Shown: positions 8,179 to 17,676 of the stretch, in pieces
Layout of the letters: every line of letters starts with the position of its first letter
Position numbering within the stretch: the first letter of the stretch is position 1
NCBI RefSeq assembly: GCF_004135205.1
Contig: NZ_CP035490.1
Span: forward strand, 6,253,501-6,317,500
DNA length: 64,000 nt
Source of the DNA: Hahella sp. KA22
Lineage (GTDB): Bacteria; Pseudomonadota; Gammaproteobacteria; Pseudomonadales; Oleiphilaceae
Direction of reading: 5' to 3'
Translations under genes and position numbers: made by a program
The notes under the pieces: model-generated
Seen by the model: only the letters and a program-made list of their open reading frames with translations
The model's database searches: none
Told to the model about the DNA's origin: nothing

Positions 8179-8379
8179 ATGCTTTTTATTGCTGAGATAT
8201 ATCGTCAATAAGTTTCGATAGGCCACGCCTGCACTTTTGATATTTCCGGGCGGCTAGCGGTTGATGGTCGAGAGGAGCCTGTAGCCATACAGGCTACCGC
8301 AGAGCTGGAAAAGAAAGTCAGTGAATCGGGTTATGATCGGGGTTATAAACTTCACATTCACAGTATGAAAGTACACTAA
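8179..8379 (+). pseudogene. Possible decayed gene remnant
   Basis: An ATG at 8179 is in frame with a 55-codon open stretch (8212-8376) but is broken by TAA at codon 11. The open stretch has no ATG, GTG or TTG until four codons before its end. The translation (..TFDISGRLAVDGREEP..) looks protein-like with balanced composition, and a proper terminator follows 25 bases later. I do not recognise the family. It could be the C-terminal end of a small secreted protein whose start has eroded, or chance. Confidence 0.3.
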
Positions 8380-8403
8380 GCTCAACGCCCCGATGCATGC
8401 AGA

Positions 8404-8436
8404 TTATGGCCGATTTATTTCGGCCATAACCTTTTT
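8404..8436 (+). terminator. Plus-strand intrinsic terminator
   Basis: TTATGGCCGA, six-base loop, TCGGCCATAA, then CCTTTTT. The perfect ten-pair stem has a T run on the plus strand only, implying a plus-strand transcript ending here although only a gene remnant lies upstream. Confidence 0.75.
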
Positions 8437-8447
8437 CTCAGATCAAA

Positions 8448-9818
<1,371 letters not shown>

Positions 9819-10016
9819 GTATCATTCCTCCGCTGGGCGCAGACGGGCCGACGACGAACGCATGCCTCACGACCTGACGGCGCGTTTGAAAATTTCCTTA
9901 GTTATAACGTCCTATGAGATGGGAGCGGTTTTGTCATAAATCCGGGTTAGATTTACAATCGCGGCTCTCTGTCACGTATGCTTCCATAACCTGCCCAACG
10001 CGGATATTACCAGAGT

Positions 10017-11087
10017 ATGAAATTTTCTAAATCAGCGCCTAATGGACTGAATACTATTACCTTTTGCTGCGCCCTGGCGCTGGGCGCCAACGCCCTGTCC
10101 GCACAGGCTCAGTTGCAAGAAAAAGATCAGGATGAAACCGAAACCTGCGTCTTCAAAGCGCTGACCCTGGGCCCTGGAGATATGACCATCGACGAGCTGA
10201 AAAGCCGTTGCGGCGTAGAAATCCCCAAAATTCCTGAAGACGCCAGCCCCAAGGTGAAAAATGGAGAAAGCGTTATTGCCGAACGCATTATGCGGGAGCA
10301 GCTTTCCAGCAACAGTCGCAGCGTGATTACTCCCCACATGCGCAACTACCTGATGCCGGTGTCTTACCTGAAAAACCCTAACAGCGAACCGTTACGCGAG
10401 GCTTACGACCTCGGAGAGGACGCCGAGCTGGACAATCTGGAGGCGAAATTTCAGATCAGCCTGAAAGTGCCGCTGGCGCAGGGAACCTTCATCGATTCGG
10501 ACGGGATATTTTTCGGCGTCACCCTCAAGTCCTTCTGGCAGGTATACAACCACGACTATTCAGCCCCCTTCCGGGAGACCAATTATGAGCCGGAGGTGTT
10601 CTGGATCGCGCCGGTGGACTGGACCTTTTCCACCGCGGATTTCAGTCTGCTGGCGGTTGGCTTCAGCCACCAGTCCAACGGTCGTTCGCAGCCGCTGTCG
10701 CGGAGCTGGAATCGTATCTACGCCAACTTCATCTGGGAGCATAGCCGCTTCGTATTCAGTCTGAAGCCCTGGTGGAGAATTCCGGAAGACCCGAAAAAGG
10801 ACAAGCTCGATCCCAAAGGCGACGACAATCCCGATATCGACGACTACATGGGACACTTCGAGTTCACCACCGCCTATCGCTGGGATAACTACGAAGCCAG
10901 TCTCATGCTGCGCAACAACCTGCGCGAAGATAACAAAGGCGCGGTGGAACTGGGGTTCACCTTCCCATTATGGAAGCGACTGCGCGGTTACGTGCAGTAC
11001 TTTAATGGTTACGGCGAAAACCTGATGGACTATAACGCGTCAGTGGAACGCATCGGCATCGGCGTGTTGCTGACGGACCTGCTCTGA
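10017..11087 (+). CDS. pldA: Outer membrane phospholipase A (OMPLA)
   Basis: A 356-residue outer-membrane beta-barrel enzyme that hydrolyses phospholipids misplaced in the outer leaflet. After a signal peptide (cut near ALSAQA) and a ~110-residue N-terminal extension comes the PLA1 barrel. Its catalytic signature GFSHQSNGRS gives His218 and Ser220, and SRSWNR gives Asn232, matching the His-Ser-Asn triad of OMPLA. The C-terminus alternates polar and hydrophobic residues as barrel strands do. The extension between the signal and the barrel, with one Cys pair (ETCVF, KSRCGV), is longer than in E. coli PldA. Calcium-dependent dimer activity is family knowledge. Confidence 0.93.
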   Translation: MKFSKSAPNGLNTITFCCALALGANALSAQAQLQEKDQDETETCVFKALTLGPGDMTIDELKSRCGVEIPKIPEDASPKVKNGESVIAERIMREQLSSNSRSVITPHMRNYLMPVSYLKNPNSEPLREAYDLGEDAELDNLEAKFQISLKVPLAQGTFIDSDGIFFGVTLKSFWQVYNHDYSAPFRETNYEPEVFWIAPVDWTFSTADFSLLAVGFSHQSNGRSQPLSRSWNRIYANFIWEHSRFVFSLKPWWRIPEDPKKDKLDPKGDDNPDIDDYMGHFEFTTAYRWDNYEASLMLRNNLREDNKGAVELGFTFPLWKRLRGYVQYFNGYGENLMDYNASVERIGIGVLLTDLL

Positions 11088-11109
11088 TCAAGCGCTCCGC
11101 CGCACTCTT

Positions 11110-12420
11110 TCAATTGGCGAGCAGGCGGTCGAACATTTTTTCCAGTTCCGCCTGCCGATCATAATAGGAAATCTGATATTGAGGCTCCAGGGCGCTCGAT
11201 AAGTCCTCGCCGTAACGAGCCAGGCCACGTAGTGATTCCAAGGCATTCTGCGCCTCTGTGAGAGAGGCGTTGTCCTGCAAACCGGCCTGCGTCAGCGCAG
11301 CGGCGCTTTCTCCCGACGAGGGGATAAGCAGGCGCCATTCGCCACGGCTGTACGGCGCTACCGGTTCTCCCCGCCACAATCCAGGCGCGTCCAGGCCGAA
11401 CGCCCGCAGGCGCAGCCAGCCTTGCTCAGGCGCAAAGACCCGCAGCCCCCTCGGAGACAGCCGCCAGGGACTTTGATTCTCCACTTGCACCACCAGCTCG
11501 CCCTGCCCCACGACTTCGTCGTACAGGCGTTTATCAACACTGATACGCGTACGTCCGTCCACCATCAACTGACGCACGGAACTGATATCGATGACTTTGT
11601 GTAGTCCCAGCAGGTTATAAGCAGGATAAGTGACGGCGACGATAGCGGTTTTGAGGCCGCTCCAGCGTGGCGTTTCCGCCGCCTTGCCCAGTAAACCGAT
11701 CAGGCCGAGGGTCACCGCGAATACGATAAAAAACTGCGTGGTGCGCCGACCGTACAGGTTGGGAAGGATGACACCGACTGCGCAAAATACAGCGAACGCC
11801 AGCCACCATATAATAGCCGTCGGCGTCACCCAGCCGAATGGCAACGCCAACACGCCAATCGCCGCCAGGATGGCGACGCCGGCGAAGACAAAGCGCCGTG
11901 AACGAAGGTGGGAGGTAAGCGTTTTTTTTACGTCCGGGCGCACAACCCGCACTGCCCGGTTCATCGCTTTGGGTTCAGCAACGACGCCATTGCCGGTTTT
12001 AAAAGGCGAAGGCTGCGGTTGCGGCTTGGGTTTAGGGGCAGACTTTTTCAGCTGCAGGTTCCAGAACTTATGCTCCAGCCCCTGCCTGCAAAGGCTATCG
12101 ACAATCCCCTGGTTAATGGCGTCGTGAATCCCGCTGTCTTTGTCCGGCCCGCCGGGCGCATCAAGCAACACTACGCCCAGGCGCTCCTGCAACTGTTCGC
12201 CCAATTTGCGCCAGACTGATTCCACCTGCGCCATCGCCGTCTGCAACTCTTCCGAGTCCGCCGCCCGGTTGTTGCTCATCGCCCTGCCGATCAGTTCATT
12301 CTGCAAGCGCGTCCAAAACGCCCGCCAGGCCGATGGCGACAGGATGTCATCCACCGTTCCACGGGACTTTATAAATTCTTCGATCTGCGCTTTTTCCATT
12401 CCGTCGTAATCCGCCGTCAC
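11110..12420 (-). CDS. Integral membrane protein of unknown function (partner of the 12484 gene)
   Basis: A 436-residue protein. A soluble N-terminal region (1-~135) has helical, possibly coiled-coil character and is followed by a Lys/Pro/Gln-rich linker (KPKPQPQPSP). Three or four transmembrane helices follow at ~180-270 (FVFAGVAILAAIGVLALPFG, IIWWLAFAVFCAVGVIL, FFIVFAVTLGLIGLLG). A C-terminal soluble domain runs from ~280 to 436. It lies 63 bases downstream of a secreted coiled-coil protein in the same direction, so the two probably form an operon and may act together in the envelope. I recognise neither protein. Confidence 0.7.
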   Translation of the reverse strand: MTADYDGMEKAQIEEFIKSRGTVDDILSPSAWRAFWTRLQNELIGRAMSNNRAADSEELQTAMAQVESVWRKLGEQLQERLGVVLLDAPGGPDKDSGIHDAINQGIVDSLCRQGLEHKFWNLQLKKSAPKPKPQPQPSPFKTGNGVVAEPKAMNRAVRVVRPDVKKTLTSHLRSRRFVFAGVAILAAIGVLALPFGWVTPTAIIWWLAFAVFCAVGVILPNLYGRRTTQFFIVFAVTLGLIGLLGKAAETPRWSGLKTAIVAVTYPAYNLLGLHKVIDISSVRQLMVDGRTRISVDKRLYDEVVGQGELVVQVENQSPWRLSPRGLRVFAPEQGWLRLRAFGLDAPGLWRGEPVAPYSRGEWRLLIPSSGESAAALTQAGLQDNASLTEAQNALESLRGLARYGEDLSSALEPQYQISYYDRQAELEKMFDRLLAN

Positions 12421-12483
12421 CTATCGTTTGTTCAGCACAAGGTCTCGTTGATCTTAGTCGCGTCCCAGGCAGAACGCATGGAT

Positions 12484-14028
12484 TTACAGGGTTCCGCCGG
12501 ATAATGTCGGGGGCGGAGTTTTCTTATCGGCGCGATTGGCGGCATCGTCTGGAGCGGCGTCTGGGGTCATGCCCCCCGCCATCAGCACCCGGCGCAGGTT
12601 ATTCAATGACTGCTCCGCCTGCGCCAGCGCCCCTTTCGCGTATTTCTCCAGCCAATGACGGAACAGGCGCTCCTGCTCCGCTTTGCGCTGTGCGGAAAAA
12701 GCGTCTTTTTGGCCCTTATCCCTGCTCAGGCGGTCATAATATTGTTCCATCGCCAGTAAATTATCGGCGATCTCTTTCTTGACTTGCTCGTGGGCTTCTT
12801 CAATTTTACCCCGCAATTTTCCCTTCGCCGCCGTGGCGTCGTGCAGGTCCAGCAATGCTTCCGTTTGCGCCAGCTTGTTGAGCAGGTAGCTATCGTACTC
12901 CTGTACGCATTGCAGTCGCTCACGCAATTCTTCTTCGCCGGATTCCGCGAACGCCAACAGATACTCTTCACAGCCGAAGGCGTCCGGCGACTTCACGCCG
13001 AAGCGCTCCGTTTGCTGCAACAGATAGTCATACTGAGCCTGAAGACGCAGTGCTTCATTGGTTTCATCCCGCCATACGCGTCGATACAACGCCTGCTCCC
13101 ACTCCAGTTTCTGGGCCCGCGCCTGTTTGTCCAGCTCCGTCACCCTTCTGCTGTGAGCGACGTCTTCACGCGCCATATCGGAACGCACCAGCAGCGCCTG
13201 TTTTGACAGCGCGTCGCGACGTCCAGGCTCCAGCATGGGGTCCAACAGTCCTGCGTCAAAGCTGGCGAGAATCGCCTTCAGCTTATCCCGGTAAACAATG
13301 GGCGTATGCGCGGTTTTATAGGCATCCAGCTTTTCGCGGATAGGAGACAGGGATAAGCGATGCGCTCGGGCGATGACGTCGAGCTGGCTGAACACACGCG
13401 TCTCCAGAGTGCGAATTTCTTCAAATGGATAGAATTCCGCCGCCCAGCGACGCACGCCGGACAAATCCCAACTCATCTCGGCGATTCGCACTCGGGTCGG
13501 CTTGAAGCCTTTGCGCACCACACCTTTGGCCTGCTCTTCCGTCAACCAGAGACGGCCGTCTTCGCCGGGCGTCCAGAACAGATTGCTCCAGTTGAACTGA
13601 TGTGGCAATGAAAGCGACCAGTCGCCGCCGCCCGGTTTCGCCATGCCTGGGTCCACATCAATACACACAGGCTGTTTGAAAGCATTGCTGGGTCCACACA
13701 AATAAACAGTGATATCGTAAGGCAAGATAGTGGCGGCGACCTCCGGAGGAATGCTGTCGCCCTGAATGCCCGCGCCCAACTCTGTGTCAACGAGCCCCGG
13801 TTGCGCCTTCCATTTAATGGAGCCGCTCACGGCGGGTCCGCTCAACAGCGGATAAAGCTCCCAGCGCAGGGAATACGCCATGGGACGCAAGCCGTCTTTG
13901 TCTTGATGTTCCCCGGAAATCTCGCCTTTATGGCCATAGGGAGAAACAGAAGGCGCCGCCGCCAGGGGCGCAGTAAACATGAAGAGGATAAGCGCTGACC
14001 ACCAATGATTATTCAAAGCGCCAACCAT
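12484..14028 (-). CDS. Secreted coiled-coil-rich protein of unknown function
   Basis: A 514-residue protein with an N-terminal signal (hydrophobic SALILFMFTAPLAAA). The N-terminal half (~30-210) looks globular and carries cysteines (YLCGPSNAF, VCIDVDP). From ~220 to ~480 it is rich in Glu, Lys, Gln, Leu and Arg, with long stretches compatible with coiled coil (for example EEELRERLQCVQEYDSYLL and KIEEAHEQVKKEI). The tail is Ala/Asp/Pro-rich. It is first gene of a likely two-gene operon with the membrane protein downstream. No known family is evident. A scaffold or envelope-spanning partner role is a guess. Confidence 0.65.
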   Translation of the reverse strand: MVGALNNHWWSALILFMFTAPLAAAPSVSPYGHKGEISGEHQDKDGLRPMAYSLRWELYPLLSGPAVSGSIKWKAQPGLVDTELGAGIQGDSIPPEVAATILPYDITVYLCGPSNAFKQPVCIDVDPGMAKPGGGDWSLSLPHQFNWSNLFWTPGEDGRLWLTEEQAKGVVRKGFKPTRVRIAEMSWDLSGVRRWAAEFYPFEEIRTLETRVFSQLDVIARAHRLSLSPIREKLDAYKTAHTPIVYRDKLKAILASFDAGLLDPMLEPGRRDALSKQALLVRSDMAREDVAHSRRVTELDKQARAQKLEWEQALYRRVWRDETNEALRLQAQYDYLLQQTERFGVKSPDAFGCEEYLLAFAESGEEELRERLQCVQEYDSYLLNKLAQTEALLDLHDATAAKGKLRGKIEEAHEQVKKEIADNLLAMEQYYDRLSRDKGQKDAFSAQRKAEQERLFRHWLEKYAKGALAQAEQSLNNLRRVLMAGGMTPDAAPDDAANRADKKTPPPTLSGGTL

Positions 14029-14409
14029 GAAAAACTCTCATTGCCATTCCTGTTGATGACCCGATTTACACTTTACTTCCATTTGCTCGGTCTTCCCCTA
14101 ACCGTCAAGCGAACAGCGATCTCTTAACGGCGGGCTTCAGCCGGTGTGTGATTGTGCATAATCCTAAAAAAATAGTAATCCCGCCTTGCACTTAGGCCGA
14201 ATGCCCGAGCTGGAGTCGACTGCCTCCTCCCTCAGTTTATACCTCTATTTACTGACTATATTGCCAAAATGGGGAATTGAACAGATAATGGCCTCCGATT
14301 TACGGCGGCCGAACGGTTTCCATGCCGATTTCCCGGTCGTCGCCCAAGCAGATTCATCTATCAAACCATCCAGAGTTAGCGCTGGTTGTTGTGCACGGAG
14401 TGTGTGGCA
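14029..14409. other. Intergenic region, no gene seen
   Basis: Divergent spacer between the secreted coiled-coil protein and the cysteine-cluster gene, presumably containing both promoters. I see no convincing gene. A 75-codon TTG-started frame here overlaps the next start and was rejected. Confidence 0.5.
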
Positions 14410-14745
14410 ATGAGTGTGGACAACCCCTGTTTGTCCTGTGGCGCCTGTTGCGCCAGTTTTCGCGTGTCTTTTTATTGGGCTGAGGCGGATGCTGAGTCCG
14501 GCGGAGTAGTACCGCTGGAATTTACCGAGAAGCTGAATCCCTGGCGTAGTGTGATGGCTGGCACCAATCAGCCGCAGCCCCGTTGTAGCGCGTTATGCGG
14601 TGATATCGGCGGCTATACGACTTGCTCTATCTATGATCAAAGGCCTTCTCCCTGCCGAGAGTTCGAAGCCGGCTCAGAGGGCTGCCTGAAAGCCAGGGCG
14701 AAGCACGGCTTGCCTTTGGACTTTCCCGACTGGCGGGCCGCCTGA
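14410..14745 (+). CDS. YkgJ-type cysteine cluster protein
   Basis: A 111-residue protein with the CxxCxxCC pattern CLSCGACC at residues 6-13 and later cysteines in RCSALCGD, TTCSIYDQRPSPCREF and EGCLKA. This is the CxxCxxCC (YkgJ, PF03692) family, thought to bind zinc or an iron-sulfur cluster; its function is not established. The ATG at 14410 has GGAG nine bases upstream; a start eight codons earlier is less likely because it precedes the conserved MSVDNPCLSCG beginning. It stands as a single gene. Confidence 0.85.
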   Translation: MSVDNPCLSCGACCASFRVSFYWAEADAESGGVVPLEFTEKLNPWRSVMAGTNQPQPRCSALCGDIGGYTTCSIYDQRPSPCREFEAGSEGCLKARAKHGLPLDFPDWRAA

Positions 14746-14779
14746 ACGAGGCGGCCGCACATCGCTCTGGAATCGAGCC

Positions 14780-15322
14780 TTAGCGTAGTCGACCGGCGCA
14801 ATCCGCGCACTCCAGCACCTGTACGCGCTTGGTGAATGCCGGCGGCGCAGCGCTGTGAAAGGCGTCGCTTTCACTCAGCCTCCGGTAGACGGCTACATCA
14901 TAGGTCAGTGGGTATTGCTTGTCGGATGTCGCATAGCCAGCGCAAACGCCATCGCTGCGAAAAATGCAAAACTCAAACTGATAGGCGCGCGGCCGCACCA
15001 GCTCTACTGTCTCCGTCGTCAGACAAACCCGGTCGCTGTCGCTCAGGCTGCCAGTCACTGCATAGTTATTGCAGATTTCAGCGGTCCCGCCATACAGGTA
15101 CTCCACGCCATCCGCCCCGACAAAACGGCTGACTTGGTTCACTTTGGCGAATATTAACTTTGAACCCACGCCATTCGAAGATTTAGCGTGAAAGATCACT
15201 ACCGGCATATCCGGCGAATAGAAACGGTTCCGATAGATATCGCCCCAGTCCGACTGAGGGCCCAATTGTGCAGAAGCCAGCGCGGGAAACAGCGCCAGCA
15301 TTAAGGACAGCAGTATCTTCAT
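14780..15322 (-). CDS. Secreted protein of unknown function
   Basis: A 180-residue protein with a signal peptide MKILLSLMLALFPALASA. The mature part has six cysteines in three close groups (EICNNY / RVCLTTE; EFCIFRSDGVCAGY; ECADC), suggesting disulfides. No domain is recognised. It converges on the cysteine-cluster gene and precedes the purine island. Neither location nor sequence suggests a role in purine metabolism. Confidence 0.65.
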   Translation of the reverse strand: MKILLSLMLALFPALASAQLGPQSDWGDIYRNRFYSPDMPVVIFHAKSSNGVGSKLIFAKVNQVSRFVGADGVEYLYGGTAEICNNYAVTGSLSDSDRVCLTTETVELVRPRAYQFEFCIFRSDGVCAGYATSDKQYPLTYDVAVYRRLSESDAFHSAAPPAFTKRVQVLECADCAGRLR

Positions 15323-15389
15323 ACAGGTTCTCCCCGGGGATTACGATGATCAACTGAGGAAACCGGCTCGGACGCGAGGCCCGAAGCCT

Positions 15390-15410
15390 TAACCACGTCT
15401 GCCGTGGTTA
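15390..15410. terminator. Hairpin downstream of the RutR-like gene
   Basis: A perfect eight-pair stem, TAACCACG / CGTGGTTA, around TCTGC. It has no T run, so Rho-independent termination is not certain. Confidence 0.4.
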
Positions 15411-15469
15411 GACTCCGGTAAAAGAAGGAAGTTCCCTGAAAGCGAACAAATTATCGCATAAAGGTTATG

Positions 15470-16111
15470 TCAGGGAGTTTTGACGCCGCAGCCTTTCAGG
15501 ATGATGCGAATGAGATTGTCCGCCGCGAAGTCGAAATCCTTGGAGGTCAGCTTTTTACGTCCCAGCACCGCTTCAATCTGGGTGCTGAAGTCCGCGTAAT
15601 GCTGGGTGGCGCTCCAGATCAGAAAAATCAGGTGCTCCGGGGAAATGGGGTCAATTTTGCCCTGGTCGATCCAGGACTGAATCACCGCTGATTTTTCCCT
15701 GACCCACTGCCGGTTATTGGATTTCAGGTATTTGCCCAGCGTGGGCGCCCCGCTGATGATCTCCGTCGCGAAGATTTTGGAGGCCAGTGGATGGGTTTTC
15801 GCCAGCATCACCTTGGAGCGGATATAACGTCCCAGGGCGTCCGCCGGACTGTCTTCCGGGCGGATGGCGTCAAAAGCGGAGTTCCAGAGTTCGACAATGT
15901 CGCTCAACACCGCCAGATAAAGGTCGTGCTTGCTCTTGAAGTAATAATGAACATTGGCCTTGGGCAGCCCCGCCGTGTCTGCAATCTGCTGAACTGTCGC
16001 GCCCTTGAAACCGTGGCGGGCGAATTCAATTTCCGCCGCCCGCAGGATAAGCATTTCATTCTTTTGCCTGATACGGCCCGGATTCTCCACACGGTTTGTT
16101 TTCAATACCAT
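15470..16111 (-). CDS. RutR-like TetR-family transcriptional regulator
   Basis: About 213 residues. The N-terminal TetR helix-turn-helix lies at ~25-65 (FARHGFKGATVQQIADTAGLPKANVHYYFKSK). The C-terminal ligand domain closely tracks E. coli RutR, with ASKIFATEIISGAP, HLIFLIWSATQHYADFSTQIEAV and a similar end. RutR senses uracil or thymine and also governs purine degradation genes in E. coli. Here it sits at the end of the purine importer and deaminase run, and two RutR-box-like palindromes lie in front of xdhA, so it is the likely local regulator. The start is chosen at ATG 16111 (MVLKTNRVENPGR), which has AGGG upstream; starts 5 and 20 codons earlier are possible. Confidence 0.85.
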   Translation of the reverse strand: MVLKTNRVENPGRIRQKNEMLILRAAEIEFARHGFKGATVQQIADTAGLPKANVHYYFKSKHDLYLAVLSDIVELWNSAFDAIRPEDSPADALGRYIRSKVMLAKTHPLASKIFATEIISGAPTLGKYLKSNNRQWVREKSAVIQSWIDQGKIDPISPEHLIFLIWSATQHYADFSTQIEAVLGRKKLTSKDFDFAADNLIRIILKGCGVKTP

Positions 16112-16227
16112 AGTCGCCCTAACCATCCCCTGCTGCTTAATGGGTGAACAGTTCGCGGGCCGCCGCGACAACGGCGACGACGCCCACGGTTAACTCACTG
16201 AATTAACGTATTGTTCATGTTATGGCG

Positions 16228-17589
16228 TCAACTGCAAGCGGCTTGGCGCAAACGCAGCGCCGCAGCGGTATGTTCCGCGCGCAATCGAGCCATATCCACA
16301 TCCATAAGTTCACTGTTTTTGACGCGCCAGCGCCCTGCAACCATGACGGCGTCCGCCTGATGGGCGCCGCACAGCACCAGCGCCGCCAGCGGATCGCCGG
16401 AACCGGAGAAGCGATTCTCATCCAGCTTGAACAACGCCAGATCCGCCTGCTTTCCAACGCCCAGCACGCCCAGCTCAGGACGTTTGAGCAGCTTCGCCGA
16501 GCCCTTGGTGGCCAGGTCCAGCGCCCATTGATGAGTAATCTGGCCTGGCGCATAGCGCAAACGCTGTATCAGCAGCGCCTGACGCACTTCCTGAATCATG
16601 TTGGAGCAATCATTGGAGGCGGAGCCGTCCACCGCCAGCCCCACTGGCGCCCCTCGTTGTTGCAAGTCCAGCGTCTGACATACGCCGGAGCCAAGCAGCA
16701 TATTGGAGCTGGGGCAATGCGCCACGCCCACGCCGCGCCGCCCGAGTTCGTCCATTTCTTCGTCGGTGAAGTGAATGCCATGAGCCAGCCAGACGCCTTC
16801 GTGCATCCAGCCCACTTCCGCCAGATACTCTACCGGCCGCACCCCGTATACCCGTATGCAAAAATCGTTTTCATCCTCGGTTTCCGCCAGATGGGTGTGC
16901 AGCAAAACACCTTCCCGAGACGCCAGATGATTGGTTTCCTGCATGAGTTCGCGCGTTACGGAAAATGGCGAGCAAGGCGCCAGGGCGATCTGCAGCATGG
17001 AGCCGTCATTGGCGTCATGATAGGCGCGGATAAGACGCAGGCTGTCATCCAGGATCGACTGCTCGTCCTGCACCACTGACTGGGGCGGCAAGCCGCCGTC
17101 TTTTTCGCCAAGACTCATGGAGCCCCGCGTCAATACCGCACGAATGCCCATCCTGCGAACCGCTTCCGCCTGAATATCGATGGCGTTGTCGATTTGCATG
17201 GGAAACAGATAATGATGATCCGCCGCCGTGGTGCAGCCTGATAATAAGAGTTCCGCTGACGCCATCTCCGTGGCCAGACGCACCATGTCCGCATCCAGAT
17301 GCGCCCACACTTTGTACAGGCTCTGCAGCCAGGGGAACAAGGGCTTGTTCAGGGCGTCGGGCAACGCCCGCGTCAGTGTTTGATAGAAATGATGATGGGT
17401 GTTGATCAACCCCGGCAGCAATACATGCTGCGAGGCGTCGAAGGTTTCGTCATAAGGAGTAGAAGGCGCGCCGCCGGCGGCCACCAGCTCAACGATTTGC
17501 GAGCCGCGCGTCACCACGCCGCCGCCTGCATCGCAGTTCGCTTCCTGACCGTATATCGCCAGTGGATTCTTTATCCAGAGAGTCGTCAT
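16228..17589 (-). CDS. 8-oxoguanine deaminase / guanine-deaminase-type amidohydrolase
   Basis: A 453-residue metal-dependent amidohydrolase. It shows the metal site LINTHHHFYQTLTRA at ~50-65, then HLAETEDEN, the catalytic region WLAHGIHFTDEE, HCPSSNMLLGSG and the metal-ligand aspartate in AVDGSASND. These features and the length fit the cog0402 subgroup whose characterised member from Pseudomonas aeruginosa (Pa0142) deaminates 8-oxoguanine to urate. Guanine or another aminopurine is a possible substrate too. The start MTTLWIKN follows a GGGTGA site. It is transcribed with the BMP/ABC importer genes upstream. It is distinct from the separate guaD at 31710. Confidence 0.8.
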   Translation of the reverse strand: MTTLWIKNPLAIYGQEANCDAGGGVVTRGSQIVELVAAGGAPSTPYDETFDASQHVLLPGLINTHHHFYQTLTRALPDALNKPLFPWLQSLYKVWAHLDADMVRLATEMASAELLLSGCTTAADHHYLFPMQIDNAIDIQAEAVRRMGIRAVLTRGSMSLGEKDGGLPPQSVVQDEQSILDDSLRLIRAYHDANDGSMLQIALAPCSPFSVTRELMQETNHLASREGVLLHTHLAETEDENDFCIRVYGVRPVEYLAEVGWMHEGVWLAHGIHFTDEEMDELGRRGVGVAHCPSSNMLLGSGVCQTLDLQQRGAPVGLAVDGSASNDCSNMIQEVRQALLIQRLRYAPGQITHQWALDLATKGSAKLLKRPELGVLGVGKQADLALFKLDENRFSGSGDPLAALVLCGAHQADAVMVAGRWRVKNSELMDVDMARLRAEHTAAALRLRQAACS

Positions 17590-17676
17590 CTGATCACCCG
17601 TATTTTGATCGCCCTGATTACCAGACGCCGGAAATACCGGCGCCGGGGCCATCATAATTTAAAGCAGGACGGGCGC

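Larger units (their letters stand above)
7913..8447. other. Gene-poor, AT-rich stretch with a gene remnant and terminator
   Basis: No intact gene. It holds a possible weak promoter (TTGTCA at 8045, TATACT at 8066, spacer 15), a strong AAAGGAG at 8131 with no long frame behind it, a stop-interrupted plus-strand frame at 8179-8379 and a good plus-strand terminator at 8404-8436. Confidence 0.5.

Noticed and set aside
14186-14413. 75-codon plus-strand frame upstream of the cysteine-cluster gene
   Set aside because: It starts at TTG, has no ribosome site, overlaps the next start and does not look like a protein family. The spacer fits promoters better.
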